Shown here one piece after another: positions 1 to 9,318 of a stretch of DNA of 64,000 nt (within the stretch, counting starts at the first letter, position 1; every line of letters begins with the position of its first letter). The DNA comes from Flavobacterium ammonificans (GTDB lineage Bacteria; Bacteroidota; Bacteroidia; Flavobacteriales; Flavobacteriaceae): assembly GCF_020885975.1 (NCBI RefSeq), contig NZ_AP025183.1, forward strand, positions 1,116,001 through 1,180,000, read 5' to 3'. The position numbers and the translations under genes are program-made. The notes under the pieces are model-generated. The model worked only from the letters and a program-made list of their open reading frames with translations, did no database searches and had not been told where the DNA came from.

Positions 1-1
1 G

Positions 2-337
2 AATCCAAAATATCATTTGCATATAATTACCAATGGCTTTGCTAATGTTCAGTATAAGAAAATTACTAATTCAAAGATTGATACGTATTTTAAAACGATT
101 ACCAATTCTGAAATGGCAGGAGTAAAGAAGCCCAATCCTATTATTTTTCAATATGCTTTAGATTTGGCTCAAGCCAAAAAAGAAAACAGCATTATGATTG
201 GGGATAGTTTAGAAGCGGATGTTCAAGGCGCAATAGATTTTGGAATCAAAGCGCTATTTTTTAACCCAAATAAAGAAACTAGCCCAGAAGGGATAATTGA
301 AATTAACCATTTATTAGAACTAAAAAACTATTTATAA
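2..337 (+). CDS. HAD-family nucleotidase, YjjG type (5' end outside window)
   Basis: This is the C-terminal part of a haloacid-dehalogenase-superfamily hydrolase; the reading frame is open to the left edge, so the true start lies upstream. The visible 112 residues contain HAD motif II (IITNG, with the Thr), the motif III lysine in KKPNP, and motif IV in GDSLEADVQGA, whose two acidic residues bind Mg2+. The spacing and the wording NGFANVQYKK are typical of the YjjG/YfnB group, which dephosphorylates (non-canonical) pyrimidine nucleoside monophosphates; that substrate is inferred from family only. It ends two bases before the next gene, so the two are probably cotranscribed. Confidence 0.85.
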   Translation, partial: NPKYHLHIITNGFANVQYKKITNSKIDTYFKTITNSEMAGVKKPNPIIFQYALDLAQAKKENSIMIGDSLEADVQGAIDFGIKALFFNPNKETSPEGIIEINHLLELKNYL

Positions 338-339
338 TT

Positions 340-1083
340 ATGAAAAAATTAGTATTTGTATTCATCTTGTTTTCAACAGTTGCCTTTTCGCAAAATATCA
401 ATAACTATAAAGCTGTTATTATTCCACTGAAATACGATTTTTTGAAATCAGAGAATCAATATCGTTTGGCTACCCTAACTAAACTTAATCTTCAGAAAGC
501 AGGTTTTGTTGCTTTTTATAGCAACGAAGATATTCCATCTGAGTATAAAGATCGATGCAGTTTATTGACGGTAGATGTAAAAAAAGAAAGTGGTTTTTTG
601 ATGACTAAATTAGCTGTAGTCTTTAACGATTGTTTTGGCAAATTGGTATTCCAATCGGAGATGGGTAAAAGTAAACTAAAAGAGTATGAATCGGCTTATT
701 CAGAGGCTTTAAATGATGCGTTTAGATCAATAAATGCTTTGAATTATAAATACGAATTGAGCCAATTGCCTATTCAACAAGTAACTCAGGTTATTCCTGT
801 AGCAGTGGTTAATTCTCCAATTTCAAGTTCGGCAACTGTTGTACAAGATTCTCCTAATACAAACGCTGAATTACTGTATGCGCAAGCAACTCCAACAGGT
901 TATCAATTGGTTGATGCGAGTCCGAAAGTAATTTTTAAATTGAATAAAACCTCGAGTCCAACGTTTTTCACAGCTTCAAAAGGAAGTATTCAAGGAGTTT
1001 TTATTCAAAAAGATAATGAGTGGTTTTTTGAATATTACGAAAACGAAAAATTATTTTCGGAATTAGTACGAGTTAAGTTTTAG
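340..1083 (+). CDS. Secreted protein of unknown function
   Basis: A 247-residue protein I do not recognise. Residues 1-18 form a signal peptide (basic MKK, hydrophobic core, cleavage after AFSQ), so it is exported to the periplasm or outer membrane; there is no lipobox cysteine. Residues about 19-125 look like a mixed alpha/beta domain with two cysteines, followed by a Ser/Thr/Pro/Val-rich linker (about 135-175) and a short beta-rich C-terminal domain ending in FSELVRVKF. It starts two bases after the HAD gene. It converges on rarA and the two stop codons overlap (see findings). The family appears restricted to flavobacteria, which is an impression and not checked. Confidence 0.7.
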   Translation: MKKLVFVFILFSTVAFSQNINNYKAVIIPLKYDFLKSENQYRLATLTKLNLQKAGFVAFYSNEDIPSEYKDRCSLLTVDVKKESGFLMTKLAVVFNDCFGKLVFQSEMGKSKLKEYESAYSEALNDAFRSINALNYKYELSQLPIQQVTQVIPVAVVNSPISSSATVVQDSPNTNAELLYAQATPTGYQLVDASPKVIFKLNKTSSPTFFTASKGSIQGVFIQKDNEWFFEYYENEKLFSELVRVKF

Positions 1084-2357
1084 TAACCGTACTTGTCCTT
1101 CCATCTGTTTTTCAGGAATTCTCTAGTCGAGTTTTCTCGTGTATTATTTCCAGGCTCGTAAATAGCTGAACCTGCAATAGCTTCGGGTAAAAACTCTTGT
1201 TCGGCAAAATTATTAGCATAATCATGCGAATATTTATACTCTTCGCCATATCCTAATTCTTTCATCAATGGAGTAGGGGCATTGCGTAAATGAATTGGAA
1301 CGGAAAGATCACCTGTTTGTTTTACGATTTGTTGCGCCTTGCCAATAGCTTGATAAGAGGCATTGCTTTTAGGAGATGTCGCTAAATATACAGCACATTG
1401 GCTTAGAATAATTCGGCTTTCAGGATAGCCAATAGTAGCGACTGCTTGAAAGGTATTGTTTGCCATTATAAAGGCAGTTGGATTGGCATTGCCAATGTCT
1501 TCGCTAGAAAGAATGAGCATACGTCTTGCAATGAACTTTACATCTTCTCCGCCTTCAATCATTCTAGCAAGCCAATACACAGCTCCGTTAGGGTCACTCC
1601 CGCGTATGGATTTGATAAAGGCCGAAACGATATCATAATGTTGCTCTCCAGTTTTATCGTACAAAACCGTGTTTTGTTGTACTAATTCGAGTACACGGTC
1701 GTTAGTAAAGAGAATTTCATCTTCATCAGAGGCGTTTACGACTAGTTCAAAAAGATTTAATAGTTTGCGTCCGTCTCCGCCAGAAAGTCGCAACAATGCT
1801 TCTGTTTCAGCTAAATTTATTTTTTTCCTTTGTAAAATAACATCCGTTTGCATTGCTCTGTGAAGCAAGGTCTCTAAGTCTTCTTTATTAAAAGCATTCA
1901 AAGTATATACTTGACAGCGCGATAATAATGCCGGAATAACTTCAAAACTCGGATTTTCAGTTGTCGCACCAATTAAGGTGATCCAACCTTTTTCTACAGC
2001 TGCTAATAAGGAATCTTGTTGCGATTTGCTAAAACGATGAATCTCATCAATAAACAAAATAGGATTTTTAGAGGTAAAAAGTCCGCCACTTTGTTTGGCT
2101 TTTTCGATAACGTCCCGAATATCTTTCACTCCAGAATTAATGGCGCTAAGGGTGTAAAAAGGGCGTTTTGATTCTTGCGAAATAATTTGAGCCAAAGTAG
2201 TTTTACCAGTACCAGGAGGTCCCCATAGAATCAAAGAAGGAATAATTCCTTTGGCAATTTGTTGCGTTAACGAACCATTTGGTCCAACAAGGTGTAGTTG
2301 ACTAATATAGTCTTCTAGTTGTTGTGGACGAATGCGTTCTGCTAAAGGAGCTACCAT
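1080..2357 (-). CDS. rarA: Replication-associated recombination protein A (AAA+ ATPase)
   Basis: RarA (MgsA, the bacterial WRNIP1/Mgs1 relative) is a clamp-loader-like AAA+ ATPase acting at stalled replication forks and interacting with SSB. The 425-residue product has the full family length. Walker A is GPPGTGKT at residues 46-53, Walker B is LFIDEIHRF at 101-109, sensor 1 is GATTENPSF and the arginine-finger segment is LLSRCQVY. The C-terminal half carries the MgsA tetramerisation domain ([23 protein letters not shown]). The start [11 protein letters not shown] matches the family N-terminus. A TAnnTTTG element lies upstream at 2430-2437. Confidence 0.96.
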   Translation of the reverse strand: MVAPLAERIRPQQLEDYISQLHLVGPNGSLTQQIAKGIIPSLILWGPPGTGKTTLAQIISQESKRPFYTLSAINSGVKDIRDVIEKAKQSGGLFTSKNPILFIDEIHRFSKSQQDSLLAAVEKGWITLIGATTENPSFEVIPALLSRCQVYTLNAFNKEDLETLLHRAMQTDVILQRKKINLAETEALLRLSGGDGRKLLNLFELVVNASDEDEILFTNDRVLELVQQNTVLYDKTGEQHYDIVSAFIKSIRGSDPNGAVYWLARMIEGGEDVKFIARRMLILSSEDIGNANPTAFIMANNTFQAVATIGYPESRIILSQCAVYLATSPKSNASYQAIGKAQQIVKQTGDLSVPIHLRNAPTPLMKELGYGEEYKYSHDYANNFAEQEFLPEAIAGSAIYEPGNNTRENSTREFLKNRWKDKYGY

Positions 2358-2464
2358 TGGATTAATGGGTTATTTGTTTATTTGGTTATGAGTTTATTTG
2401 TTGATTCGGTTATTTGTTTAACCGGATTACAAATTTATTTTTTTGTAATAAGGGGTTTATATAT
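2358..2464. other. rarA-rlmB spacer with short repeats
   Basis: The 107-base spacer between the end of rlmB and the start of rarA holds three or four degenerate copies of a GGTTATTTGTTT-like word between 2368 and 2421, probably slippage-derived. Only the rarA promoter is expected here. Confidence 0.5.
2430..2437 (-). promoter_or_regulatory. Candidate -7 element for rarA
   Basis: Reads TAAATTTG on the minus strand, an exact match to the Bacteroidota TAnnTTTG box. I see no good TTG partner about 19 bases upstream, so the assignment rests on the -7 box alone. Confidence 0.45.
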
Positions 2465-3199
2465 CTAACTTCTTTGTCTTACTGCTTCGTAAAGAAAGGC
2501 ACCACAAGCAACAGACACATTTAGAGAACCAATTGTTCCAAACATAGGTAGTTTGGCTTTCTCATCTACAATTTTTAACACTGATGGATTGATTCCTCTA
2601 TCTTCAGATCCCATGATGATGGCTACCGGTTCGTTCAATGTGATATCGTAAATGTTTTGCTCCGTTTTTTCCGTAGCGGCTACTGTTTTGATTCCTGAAC
2701 CTTGAAGGTAAAAGATGGCATCTTTAATGTGTTCTACTTTACAAATAGGCACATTGAAAACAGCTCCGGCAGAAGTTTTTACTGTGTCTCCATTTACAGG
2801 AGCGGAACCTGCTTTTTGAACAATTATACCATTAACTCCAGTACATTCAGCAGTTCTAATAATCGCACCGAAATTACGTGCATCAGAGATTTGATCCAAT
2901 ATCAAGAATAATGGTTTTTTACCCGATTCTACAGTGGATTCCACTAAGTGTTCTAATTCAATGAAACCAATAGGCGAAATACTTGCCACTGCTCCTTGAT
3001 GATTGTTAGGTGTTAAACGGTTTAGCTTTTCAACTGGAACATAAGAAAAATTAACATTAGCACGTTTCATTACCTTCATTAAATCCTTCATCAGTTCGCC
3101 TGCAATTTCTTTTTGAATAAAGACTTTGTCTACTGCAGTTCCTGCTTGTATGGCCTCAATAATGGCGCGTATTCCGAATATTATGTTTTCTTTTTCCAT
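2465..3199 (-). CDS. rlmB: 23S rRNA 2'-O-methyltransferase, TrmH/SpoU family
   Basis: A SPOUT-class methyltransferase that methylates a ribose in 23S rRNA (Gm2251 in E. coli) using S-adenosylmethionine. The 244-residue product has the N-terminal substrate-binding domain (IIFGIRAIIEAI, residues about 5-80) and the SPOUT knot domain. Motif 1 is LDQISDARNFGAIIRTAECTG, motif 2 IIMGSEDRGINP, motif 3 GSLNVSVACGAFLYE. I chose the ATG at 3199 over an upstream in-frame ATG at 3232. The product then begins MEKENIIFG like its homologues, and the extra 11 codons would overlap the promoter and the terminator of the preceding gene. The promoter is so close that the mRNA is probably leaderless. Confidence 0.93.
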   Translation of the reverse strand: MEKENIIFGIRAIIEAIQAGTAVDKVFIQKEIAGELMKDLMKVMKRANVNFSYVPVEKLNRLTPNNHQGAVASISPIGFIELEHLVESTVESGKKPLFLILDQISDARNFGAIIRTAECTGVNGIIVQKAGSAPVNGDTVKTSAGAVFNVPICKVEHIKDAIFYLQGSGIKTVAATEKTEQNIYDITLNEPVAIIMGSEDRGINPSVLKIVDEKAKLPMFGTIGSLNVSVACGAFLYEAVRQRS

Positions 3200-3203
3200 G
3201 GCG

Positions 3204-3211
3204 CAAAGATA
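3204..3211 (-). promoter_or_regulatory. rlmB -7 element, predicted leaderless start
   Basis: TATCTTTG on the minus strand, exact TAnnTTTG consensus. Its final G is 5 bases before the A of the rlmB ATG, which puts the expected transcription start at or next to the start codon. Confidence 0.6.
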
Positions 3212-3246
3212 CAAAAAAAAACCACCAGCCAAAGGCTGATGGTTTT
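3212..3246 (-). terminator. Rho-independent terminator of the susCD operon
   Basis: On the minus strand a 12-bp stem (AAACCATCAGCC with GGCTGGTGGTTT, one G-U pair, loop TTT) is followed by a run of T residues. It lies just after the susD stop codon and before rlmB. Confidence 0.85.
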
Positions 3247-3268
3247 AAGTAAATGAATTATCAAATTC

Positions 3269-4732
3269 CTAATTATGAACTGTTGTCTTAGTTACTATTG
3301 AAGGAACTGGACTTGGTGTATTAGGGTTAGCATTAATTTCTACTTGTGGGTAAAGGAAACGTTGTGGTGTCCCAGCTTTTCCTGTTTTAAGTTGAATTTG
3401 AGCTGCATTATTTGATCTTCTGTAATCTGTAAAGCTTTCATAACTTCCCATTAAATAGATGTATTTTTCTTCAAAAATTTCTCTAATCAATGCATTTTGT
3501 TGGCTTAAAGCTGTTCCAGAATTATTTTCCATACCTCCTGCAGCAAAATCAGCTGCATCATAAGCTGAATAGGCAAATGTTCCAACACCATAGCCTGAAT
3601 TGTCTACACCGATTGAATAACCAGTATTTAACAATGCTCTATAGGCATTATATGATGTAAGACCATTACTAAATGAAGTTCTAGCATCTGCTTCAGCAAT
3701 GATTAATAACATTTCACCATAAGTTACCATAGGCATAGCACTGTCTCCTCCAAATTTTCCATTTAGGCCTTCTCCCCAATCAAAATCACATTGAAAATTA
3801 AGTTCATAATTTGAAAAATAATATAAGCCTGTATGATAAGTGAATTCAAATCTTGCAGACTCATCTGTTTTAGCATTACCTCTATAAATAGAAGTTGACG
3901 GGTCTAACAATCTAGCAGCGTAACTATCTCCAGACATATAATCATCTCTATCATATATTAAGAATGAATAGAAAGGATTAAAACTTTGAAGATAACCTGA
4001 ACCGAACTGCGCTTTGAAGTCATCGTTAGCATTGTTAATTCCTAGTAAAGCATTTTGCTTAGCTTTAGTATAGTCTTTAACGTGAAGATAATATCTCGCT
4101 TTCAATGAGTAGGCCAATTTTAACCACTTAGCTGCACTTCCAGAATAATATAAATCTTTATCTGCTGGAATTCCTTTACCTGTAGTAGCACTCAAATTTA
4201 CAATTGCTTTATCTAACAATGCTTGTAAACTAGCGTAAATAGCGGTTTGAGAATCGTATTTAGGAGTTAAATTTTTTCCTGTAATATCTAATTCGCTGTA
4301 AGGAGCATCACCCCAAAGAGAGGTAATAGTACCCATACAGTGTGCCTCAATTACTTGAGCTGCTCCAACAAGTCTTGGATTTAACTCTTTGGTTGCTTTT
4401 GCGGCAGTAATTTTAGCATTTGTAATACAGTTTACATAAGCTTGATTCCAACTATCATCAAATGATGATGCAGTTGATAAATTCCAGTCATTTAGGGAAA
4501 CGTACTGTCTGTTTTCACCATTTGCTTGGTTCAGCCAAATCATTACATCTCTAGTGTTTGAACTTGTTTGAAAAAACTGATTTGCAAGAAGGACCCCTTG
4601 AAATAAATTTTTCGCATCTGATTCTGTAATTAAATCTGGATCCACATTGGTTTCCGAAACATAATCAGTACAACTAAATAGCGTAATCGCTAAAAAGAAG
4701 TAGCTTGTTGTTTTTAAAAATATATTTTTCAT
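3269..4732 (-). CDS. SusD/RagB-family nutrient-binding outer-membrane lipoprotein
   Basis: Surface lipoprotein lid of a SusC/SusD transport complex. The N-terminus is a lipoprotein signal with lipobox LFSC and Cys21 as the lipidated residue, followed by an acidic stretch compatible with surface export in Bacteroidota. The 487-residue length and the segments DDSWNQAYVNCITNAK and LWGDAPYSE resemble the SusD-like group often named nutrient-binding outer membrane lipoprotein (tetratricopeptide-like helices). It begins 3 bases after susC and the pair is closed by a terminator. No glycoside hydrolase, peptidase or regulator is next to it, so the substrate cannot be told. Confidence 0.92.
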   Translation of the reverse strand: MKNIFLKTTSYFFLAITLFSCTDYVSETNVDPDLITESDAKNLFQGVLLANQFFQTSSNTRDVMIWLNQANGENRQYVSLNDWNLSTASSFDDSWNQAYVNCITNAKITAAKATKELNPRLVGAAQVIEAHCMGTITSLWGDAPYSELDITGKNLTPKYDSQTAIYASLQALLDKAIVNLSATTGKGIPADKDLYYSGSAAKWLKLAYSLKARYYLHVKDYTKAKQNALLGINNANDDFKAQFGSGYLQSFNPFYSFLIYDRDDYMSGDSYAARLLDPSTSIYRGNAKTDESARFEFTYHTGLYYFSNYELNFQCDFDWGEGLNGKFGGDSAMPMVTYGEMLLIIAEADARTSFSNGLTSYNAYRALLNTGYSIGVDNSGYGVGTFAYSAYDAADFAAGGMENNSGTALSQQNALIREIFEEKYIYLMGSYESFTDYRRSNNAAQIQLKTGKAGTPQRFLYPQVEINANPNTPSPVPSIVTKTTVHN

Positions 4733-4735
4733 GTT

Positions 4736-7700
4736 TTAAAATTTTAAGTTAACGCTGAAGATTAACGATTTGCTGTTTGGAGCATTAAAGTATTGTAAAC
4801 CACGACCGTTAGATCCTCCAGTTAAATTCGTTTCTGGATCTTGTCCTAGGTCTTTAGCTTCAGTCCATAACCATAGGTTTCTCCCTGTACCTGAGAATGT
4901 GATACTTTCAATTCCAATATTTTTACTTCTTAAATCTAGATTATAAGATAATGATAACTCTCTCCATTTTATCCATGAAGCTGATTTTACAAATTGCTCA
5001 GCAACTGGTCCAAATCCACCTCCTAAAGATTGATACCATGATTGGTCTAATAATCGTGGACCTGCTCCAAAATCTCTTAAATTACCACGAACAGTTCCTG
5101 GTGCTATTGTTGCTCCAGCATAGTTTAAGGTAGGACTAGTTAAAGTCACCTCATTTGCGGATTCAATAGTTTTACCAAAATTATTCAAAGCACCACTTGT
5201 ACCATCCCATAATTGACCTCCAATTGAAGCATCAAATAAAGTGCTGATTTTGAAATTTTTATAAGAAAATGAGGTACCTAAAGCTCCTCTCCATTTAGGG
5301 TTAGGATCTCCAATAACACCTTCAGATGCTGCTGCAGTAGGGAATCCATTCGCATCAAGAATTAGCGCACCTGAGGCATCTCTGTCAAATTTACCTCCCC
5401 ATAGTACCCCTAGAGGTTGATTTAGAACTGCACGAGAAGAAGATCCTGTAAATCCATTTAAAAATAAAGATTCTGTTCCTTCTAATGCTGTAACTTCGTT
5501 ACGGTTGGTACTCCAGTTACCAAATACATTCCATTTCAATTTTGAATCCATTGATAGTATGCTTCCGTCAAATTCCAATTCAAATCCACGATTTTGAATA
5601 GTTGCATAATTCCCGTATAAAGAACTAAATGTAGAACTACCATTCAAAGGTACGCTTACTAACAAGTCGCTAGTTTCATTAGAATAATAAGTAGCATTAA
5701 GTGTAATTCTTTTGAAAAACTGCAAATCAGTACCAATTTCAAATTCAGTTTTGATTTCAGGTTTTAAGTTAAGATTTCCTCCAGATGCTGATTGTTGTAA
5801 TGATCCAGCATAGGCACCAGAATCGTATGCACCACCCCAACCTTCAGCACCACTAGCAGCAACAAAATAAGTTGTTCCTCTGTATGGAGCTGGAATAGAT
5901 GCGATTTGACCAAATGTTGCTCTTAACTTTCCGTCAGTTAAAATTTTGCTTTCTAATTTATTAGTGAATTTATAACCAAGTTCTACAGATGGGTAGAAAT
6001 ACGTTTTTAAATTCGGATCGTAACTTGATGCTGTTTCTAAACGACCTCCAATAGTTAAAAACAAATAATTTTTGTAATCGAATGCGGTAGAAAAATAAGC
6101 ACCACTTAATTTTGAGTAGGTTCTGTCTAAGAATGTAGTTTTGTCAGCTACTAAAGCATTGTCGTATGAAAAATTATTAACGTCAAGTATAAAATTACGG
6201 TAAGAACCACCTCTTTGATCATAATTAGTATCAGAGAAGTTAATCCCTGTTAGGTATGATAAACTAATATTGTCATTAATCTTTGTATCTCCTAAAGCAA
6301 TTAAATCTGCATTGAAAGATTGAAAATCAGTAACACTTTCAGTAGCACTTCCATTACCTCCATTTTCTGATGAATTAATTGGGAATATAGACATTCTTTT
6401 GTCACTGTATCCATCAAGACCTAATCTAGCTAAAACTGCTAGCCAAGGCGCAACAGTATGTTTTAATTCAAATCCTCCAATATAACGATTAACATTATTT
6501 GGATTTCTCTGTACATCTGTTGTCCATAATGGGTTGTTGTAACTTGGGTTTAAATCACCTGCATTAGTTCCAACGTCTTGTCTGTAGGCTCTGTGGCTAT
6601 TTAAATGCGCTGTTCCATTAGCTAGAAAATTTGTCCCTATAAAATCGCGTTGATCAAAATCAGCTGGTGTTCTATACAATCCTAAGTAAAGGCCGCTTAA
6701 GTTAGATCCTGTTTGAATTCTATTTGAACTCACAGAAGAATAACCGAATTTAGTTTTAAAAGATGTTTTTTCTCCGATTTTTGATTCAGATGTAAAATCC
6801 ACACTAGTTCTTTTGTAAGTAGAATTTCTAATTATACCATCATGATCAGTGTTTCCAAGACCTAGATAAAAGTTTGTAGTTTCGCTACCACCACTTACTC
6901 CTATGTGATTGTCAATATAAAGCCCATCACCAATTACAGAATCCATATTTGATTTTTGGAAGTTTTCTGTACTGTTTTTAGTAGTAATCGGATAAATTTT
7001 TCTACCGTCATTAGTTTGGAAATATTGACCAGTTGTATTAAAAACATCTGGAGCTCCTGATCTTGAAGAAATTTTATCTCCATAAGAATTAGCATTGTTT
7101 CGAGCAAAACGTCCATTAGAACCTTGTCCAAACTTATCTTGTAATTGCATTTCCACATTTACTTGGTCGAAAGAAACACTTGAATTTACATCAACTGAAA
7201 TTTTCCCTTTTTTACCTTTTTTGGTAGTAATAAGCACCACTCCGTTAGCTGCTCTGTATCCCCATAATGCTGCTGCAGATGCGCCTTTCAAAATTTGAAC
7301 ACTTGCAATATCATTAGGATTGATGTCGTTTAAACGGCTTTGTTGTCCAACACCATCAGTACCACTACCAATTTCGTCATTAGATACTGGTGTACCATCT
7401 ATAACGAATAAAGGTTGCGTAGAACCAGTAATTGAGTTTTGCCCTCTAATTTGAATGTAAGCTCCTGAACCTGGATCTGCTGAATTTGAAACAATTGCAA
7501 CTCCAGATGCTTTTGCAGAAAGTCCTTTAAGTAATGAAGTTTCTCCAGAATTAGTAATTACATCACCTTTAACTTTTGAAAAAGAAGACGCTTTTTCATT
7601 CTTTTTAACTTCAATACCCAATGTGTTAATAACCACTCCTTCTAATTCAATTGAATCATCAGCAAGTTTAACGTTAATTGTGGTTGAAGTAGCTTTTACT

Positions 7701-7945
7701 TCTTGAGTTTTCATTCCAATGTAACTTAATACAAGGGTTTGATTTGTACTCGCTTTGATAGAGAATTTACCATCAAAATCTGTTTGAGTTCCAGTTTTAC
7801 TGCCTTTAACTAATACACTCACGCCTGGTAAAGGCATTCCTGCATTGTCAGAAACAGTACCTGAAACGGTTCTCTCTTGCGCAAAAGTAATTTGCGTCAC
7901 AAGTGCTACTAATAGCACTAAGAATCCATTTAATTTTAGTTTCAT
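4736..7945 (-). CDS. SusC/RagA-family TonB-linked outer-membrane transporter
   Basis: A 1069-residue TonB-dependent beta-barrel that imports a bound nutrient in partnership with the adjacent SusD protein. In order: signal peptide (1-22, ending TFAQ), a carboxypeptidase-like regulatory domain (about 24-100, SGTVSDNAGMPLPGVSV), the plug domain (about 120-245) with the SusC signature IDGTPVSN and NDIASVQILKGASAAALWG, then the barrel, ending in the aromatic residue of SVNLKF that BAM recognises. The start fits the signal peptide. It is transcribed away from the ribosomal operon. Substrate unknown. Confidence 0.95.
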   Translation of the reverse strand: MKLKLNGFLVLLVALVTQITFAQERTVSGTVSDNAGMPLPGVSVLVKGSKTGTQTDFDGKFSIKASTNQTLVLSYIGMKTQEVKATSTTINVKLADDSIELEGVVINTLGIEVKKNEKASSFSKVKGDVITNSGETSLLKGLSAKASGVAIVSNSADPGSGAYIQIRGQNSITGSTQPLFVIDGTPVSNDEIGSGTDGVGQQSRLNDINPNDIASVQILKGASAAALWGYRAANGVVLITTKKGKKGKISVDVNSSVSFDQVNVEMQLQDKFGQGSNGRFARNNANSYGDKISSRSGAPDVFNTTGQYFQTNDGRKIYPITTKNSTENFQKSNMDSVIGDGLYIDNHIGVSGGSETTNFYLGLGNTDHDGIIRNSTYKRTSVDFTSESKIGEKTSFKTKFGYSSVSSNRIQTGSNLSGLYLGLYRTPADFDQRDFIGTNFLANGTAHLNSHRAYRQDVGTNAGDLNPSYNNPLWTTDVQRNPNNVNRYIGGFELKHTVAPWLAVLARLGLDGYSDKRMSIFPINSSENGGNGSATESVTDFQSFNADLIALGDTKINDNISLSYLTGINFSDTNYDQRGGSYRNFILDVNNFSYDNALVADKTTFLDRTYSKLSGAYFSTAFDYKNYLFLTIGGRLETASSYDPNLKTYFYPSVELGYKFTNKLESKILTDGKLRATFGQIASIPAPYRGTTYFVAASGAEGWGGAYDSGAYAGSLQQSASGGNLNLKPEIKTEFEIGTDLQFFKRITLNATYYSNETSDLLVSVPLNGSSTFSSLYGNYATIQNRGFELEFDGSILSMDSKLKWNVFGNWSTNRNEVTALEGTESLFLNGFTGSSSRAVLNQPLGVLWGGKFDRDASGALILDANGFPTAAASEGVIGDPNPKWRGALGTSFSYKNFKISTLFDASIGGQLWDGTSGALNNFGKTIESANEVTLTSPTLNYAGATIAPGTVRGNLRDFGAGPRLLDQSWYQSLGGGFGPVAEQFVKSASWIKWRELSLSYNLDLRSKNIGIESITFSGTGRNLWLWTEAKDLGQDPETNLTGGSNGRGLQYFNAPNSKSLIFSVNLKF

Positions 7946-8347
7946 TTTTAATTATTTTGAATTAGTACCGCAAAAATCTTAATAATTTGTTAATAATCCT
8001 AATTATTCCTTAATATTTAATTGATCTGGCTAATTTTTCTTCAATTATTTGATTTATTTAAAGCAATATTTTTTAAATTATTGTCAGATTATCAATTTAA
8101 TTTCTGCTTTATTTTGTTGTTTTTATTTCAAATTAAGGTTTTTGTTGCTTTTTTTTCAAATTATCCTAGTTGAAATAGAGATTGTTTCGATAGGATTGTT
8201 GTAGTTGTTAATTTATGAATTTCATAAAAAAGTGGAACCTACTTGAAAATTAATTAATTATGGTTTGCAGAGTTCAAAATTATTTATACATTTGCAACCC
8301 CGTAAAAAGCGGGAATTTAATATAATAAGAAATTTTTAGTATTAATT
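7946..8347. other. Divergent control region between susC and rpsL
   Basis: This 402-base, very AT-rich spacer carries the start regions of two divergent operons. The rpsL promoter is clear (8264-8294). For susC I find only an ill-fitting TTTTTG about 25 bases before its ATG. No open frame or strong hairpin is visible in 7990-8260. Confidence 0.6.
8264..8294 (+). promoter_or_regulatory. Promoter of the rpsL ribosomal operon
   Basis: TTTG at 8264-8267 and TACATTTG at 8287-8294 are separated by exactly 19 bases, the classic Bacteroidota TTTG-N19-TAnnTTTG arrangement. The predicted start is about 50 bases before rpsL. The leader begins with a small CCCG/CGGG hairpin near 8299-8313. Confidence 0.8.
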
Positions 8348-8731
8348 ATGCCAACAATTCAACAATTAGTAAGAACAGGAAGAACTCAGATAACTAAGAA
8401 GAGTAAATCGGTTGCTTTAGATTCTTGTCCTCAAAGAAGAGGGGTTTGTACGCGTGTTTACACTACTACACCAAAAAAACCAAACTCTGCAATGCGTAAA
8501 GTTGCGCGTGTACGTTTGACAAATGGTAATGAGGTAAATGCCTACATCCCTGGAGAAGGACACAATTTACAAGAGCACTCGATAGTATTAGTTAGGGGTG
8601 GAAGGGTAAAAGATTTACCAGGAGTTAGATACCACATCGTTCGTGGTGCACTTGATACATCAGGTGTAGCAGGAAGAACGCAAAGAAGATCTAAGTACGG
8701 TGCTAAACGCCCAAAAGAAGCAAAAAAGTAA
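8348..8731 (+). CDS. rpsL: 30S ribosomal protein S12
   Basis: S12 (127 residues) sits at the decoding centre and contacts tRNA, mRNA and 16S rRNA. The hallmark loops [12 protein letters not shown] and [13 protein letters not shown] are intact; the two lysines that change in streptomycin-resistant mutants (Lys44 and Lys88 counting Met) are both present, so the allele looks wild type. First gene of a 17-kb ribosomal gene run, with its own promoter and an unusually long 100-base gap to rpsG. Confidence 0.98.
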
Positions 8732-8831
8732 TTTGAACTAAAAGTTTATAAGTTTCAATGTTTAGAAGTTTAGTAATTACTATACCTATAAATACAACTG
8801 AATAAATTTTTATTCTAAAAACAAAAAAGAC

Positions 8832-9308
8832 ATGAGAAAAAGAGCGGCAAAGAAAAGACCACTTTTACCAGATCCAAGGTTTAATGACCAATTGGTAACT
8901 CGTTTTGTGAACAACTTAATGTGGGACGGTAAGAAATCAACAGCTTTTAAAGTTTTTTATGATGCAATTGATATCATTGAAACAAAAAAGCAAGATGCAG
9001 AAAAATCATCATTAGAAATTTGGAAAGATGCGTTAACTAATGTTATGCCTCACGTAGAAGTACGTAGTCGTAGAGTTGGTGGAGCTACATTCCAAATTCC
9101 AATGCAAATTAGACCAGACAGAAAAATTTCTATGGCAATGAAGTGGTTAATACTTTATTCTAGAAGAAGAAATGAAAAATCGATGGCTCAAAGACTAGCT
9201 TCTGAATGTTTAGCTGCGGCTAAAGAAGAAGGAGCGGCTGTTAAGAAAAGAATGGATACTCACAAAATGGCAGAAGCTAACAAAGCTTTCTCTCACTTTA
9301 GATTTTAA
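8832..9308 (+). CDS. rpsG: 30S ribosomal protein S7
   Basis: S7 (158 residues) nucleates assembly of the 30S head and forms part of the E site. Recognised from the N-terminal RKRAAKKRPLLPDPRF and the helical core VGGATFQIP. It is preceded by A-rich sequence without a Shine-Dalgarno motif and followed 10 bases later by fusA. Confidence 0.97.
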   Translation: MRKRAAKKRPLLPDPRFNDQLVTRFVNNLMWDGKKSTAFKVFYDAIDIIETKKQDAEKSSLEIWKDALTNVMPHVEVRSRRVGGATFQIPMQIRPDRKISMAMKWLILYSRRRNEKSMAQRLASECLAAAKEEGAAVKKRMDTHKMAEANKAFSHFRF

Positions 9309-9318
9309 TTCATAAGAA

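Noticed and set aside
7946..8010. A -7 promoter box for susC
   Set aside because: The nearest candidate reads GATTTTTG rather than TAnnTTTG, so I did not list it as a feature.
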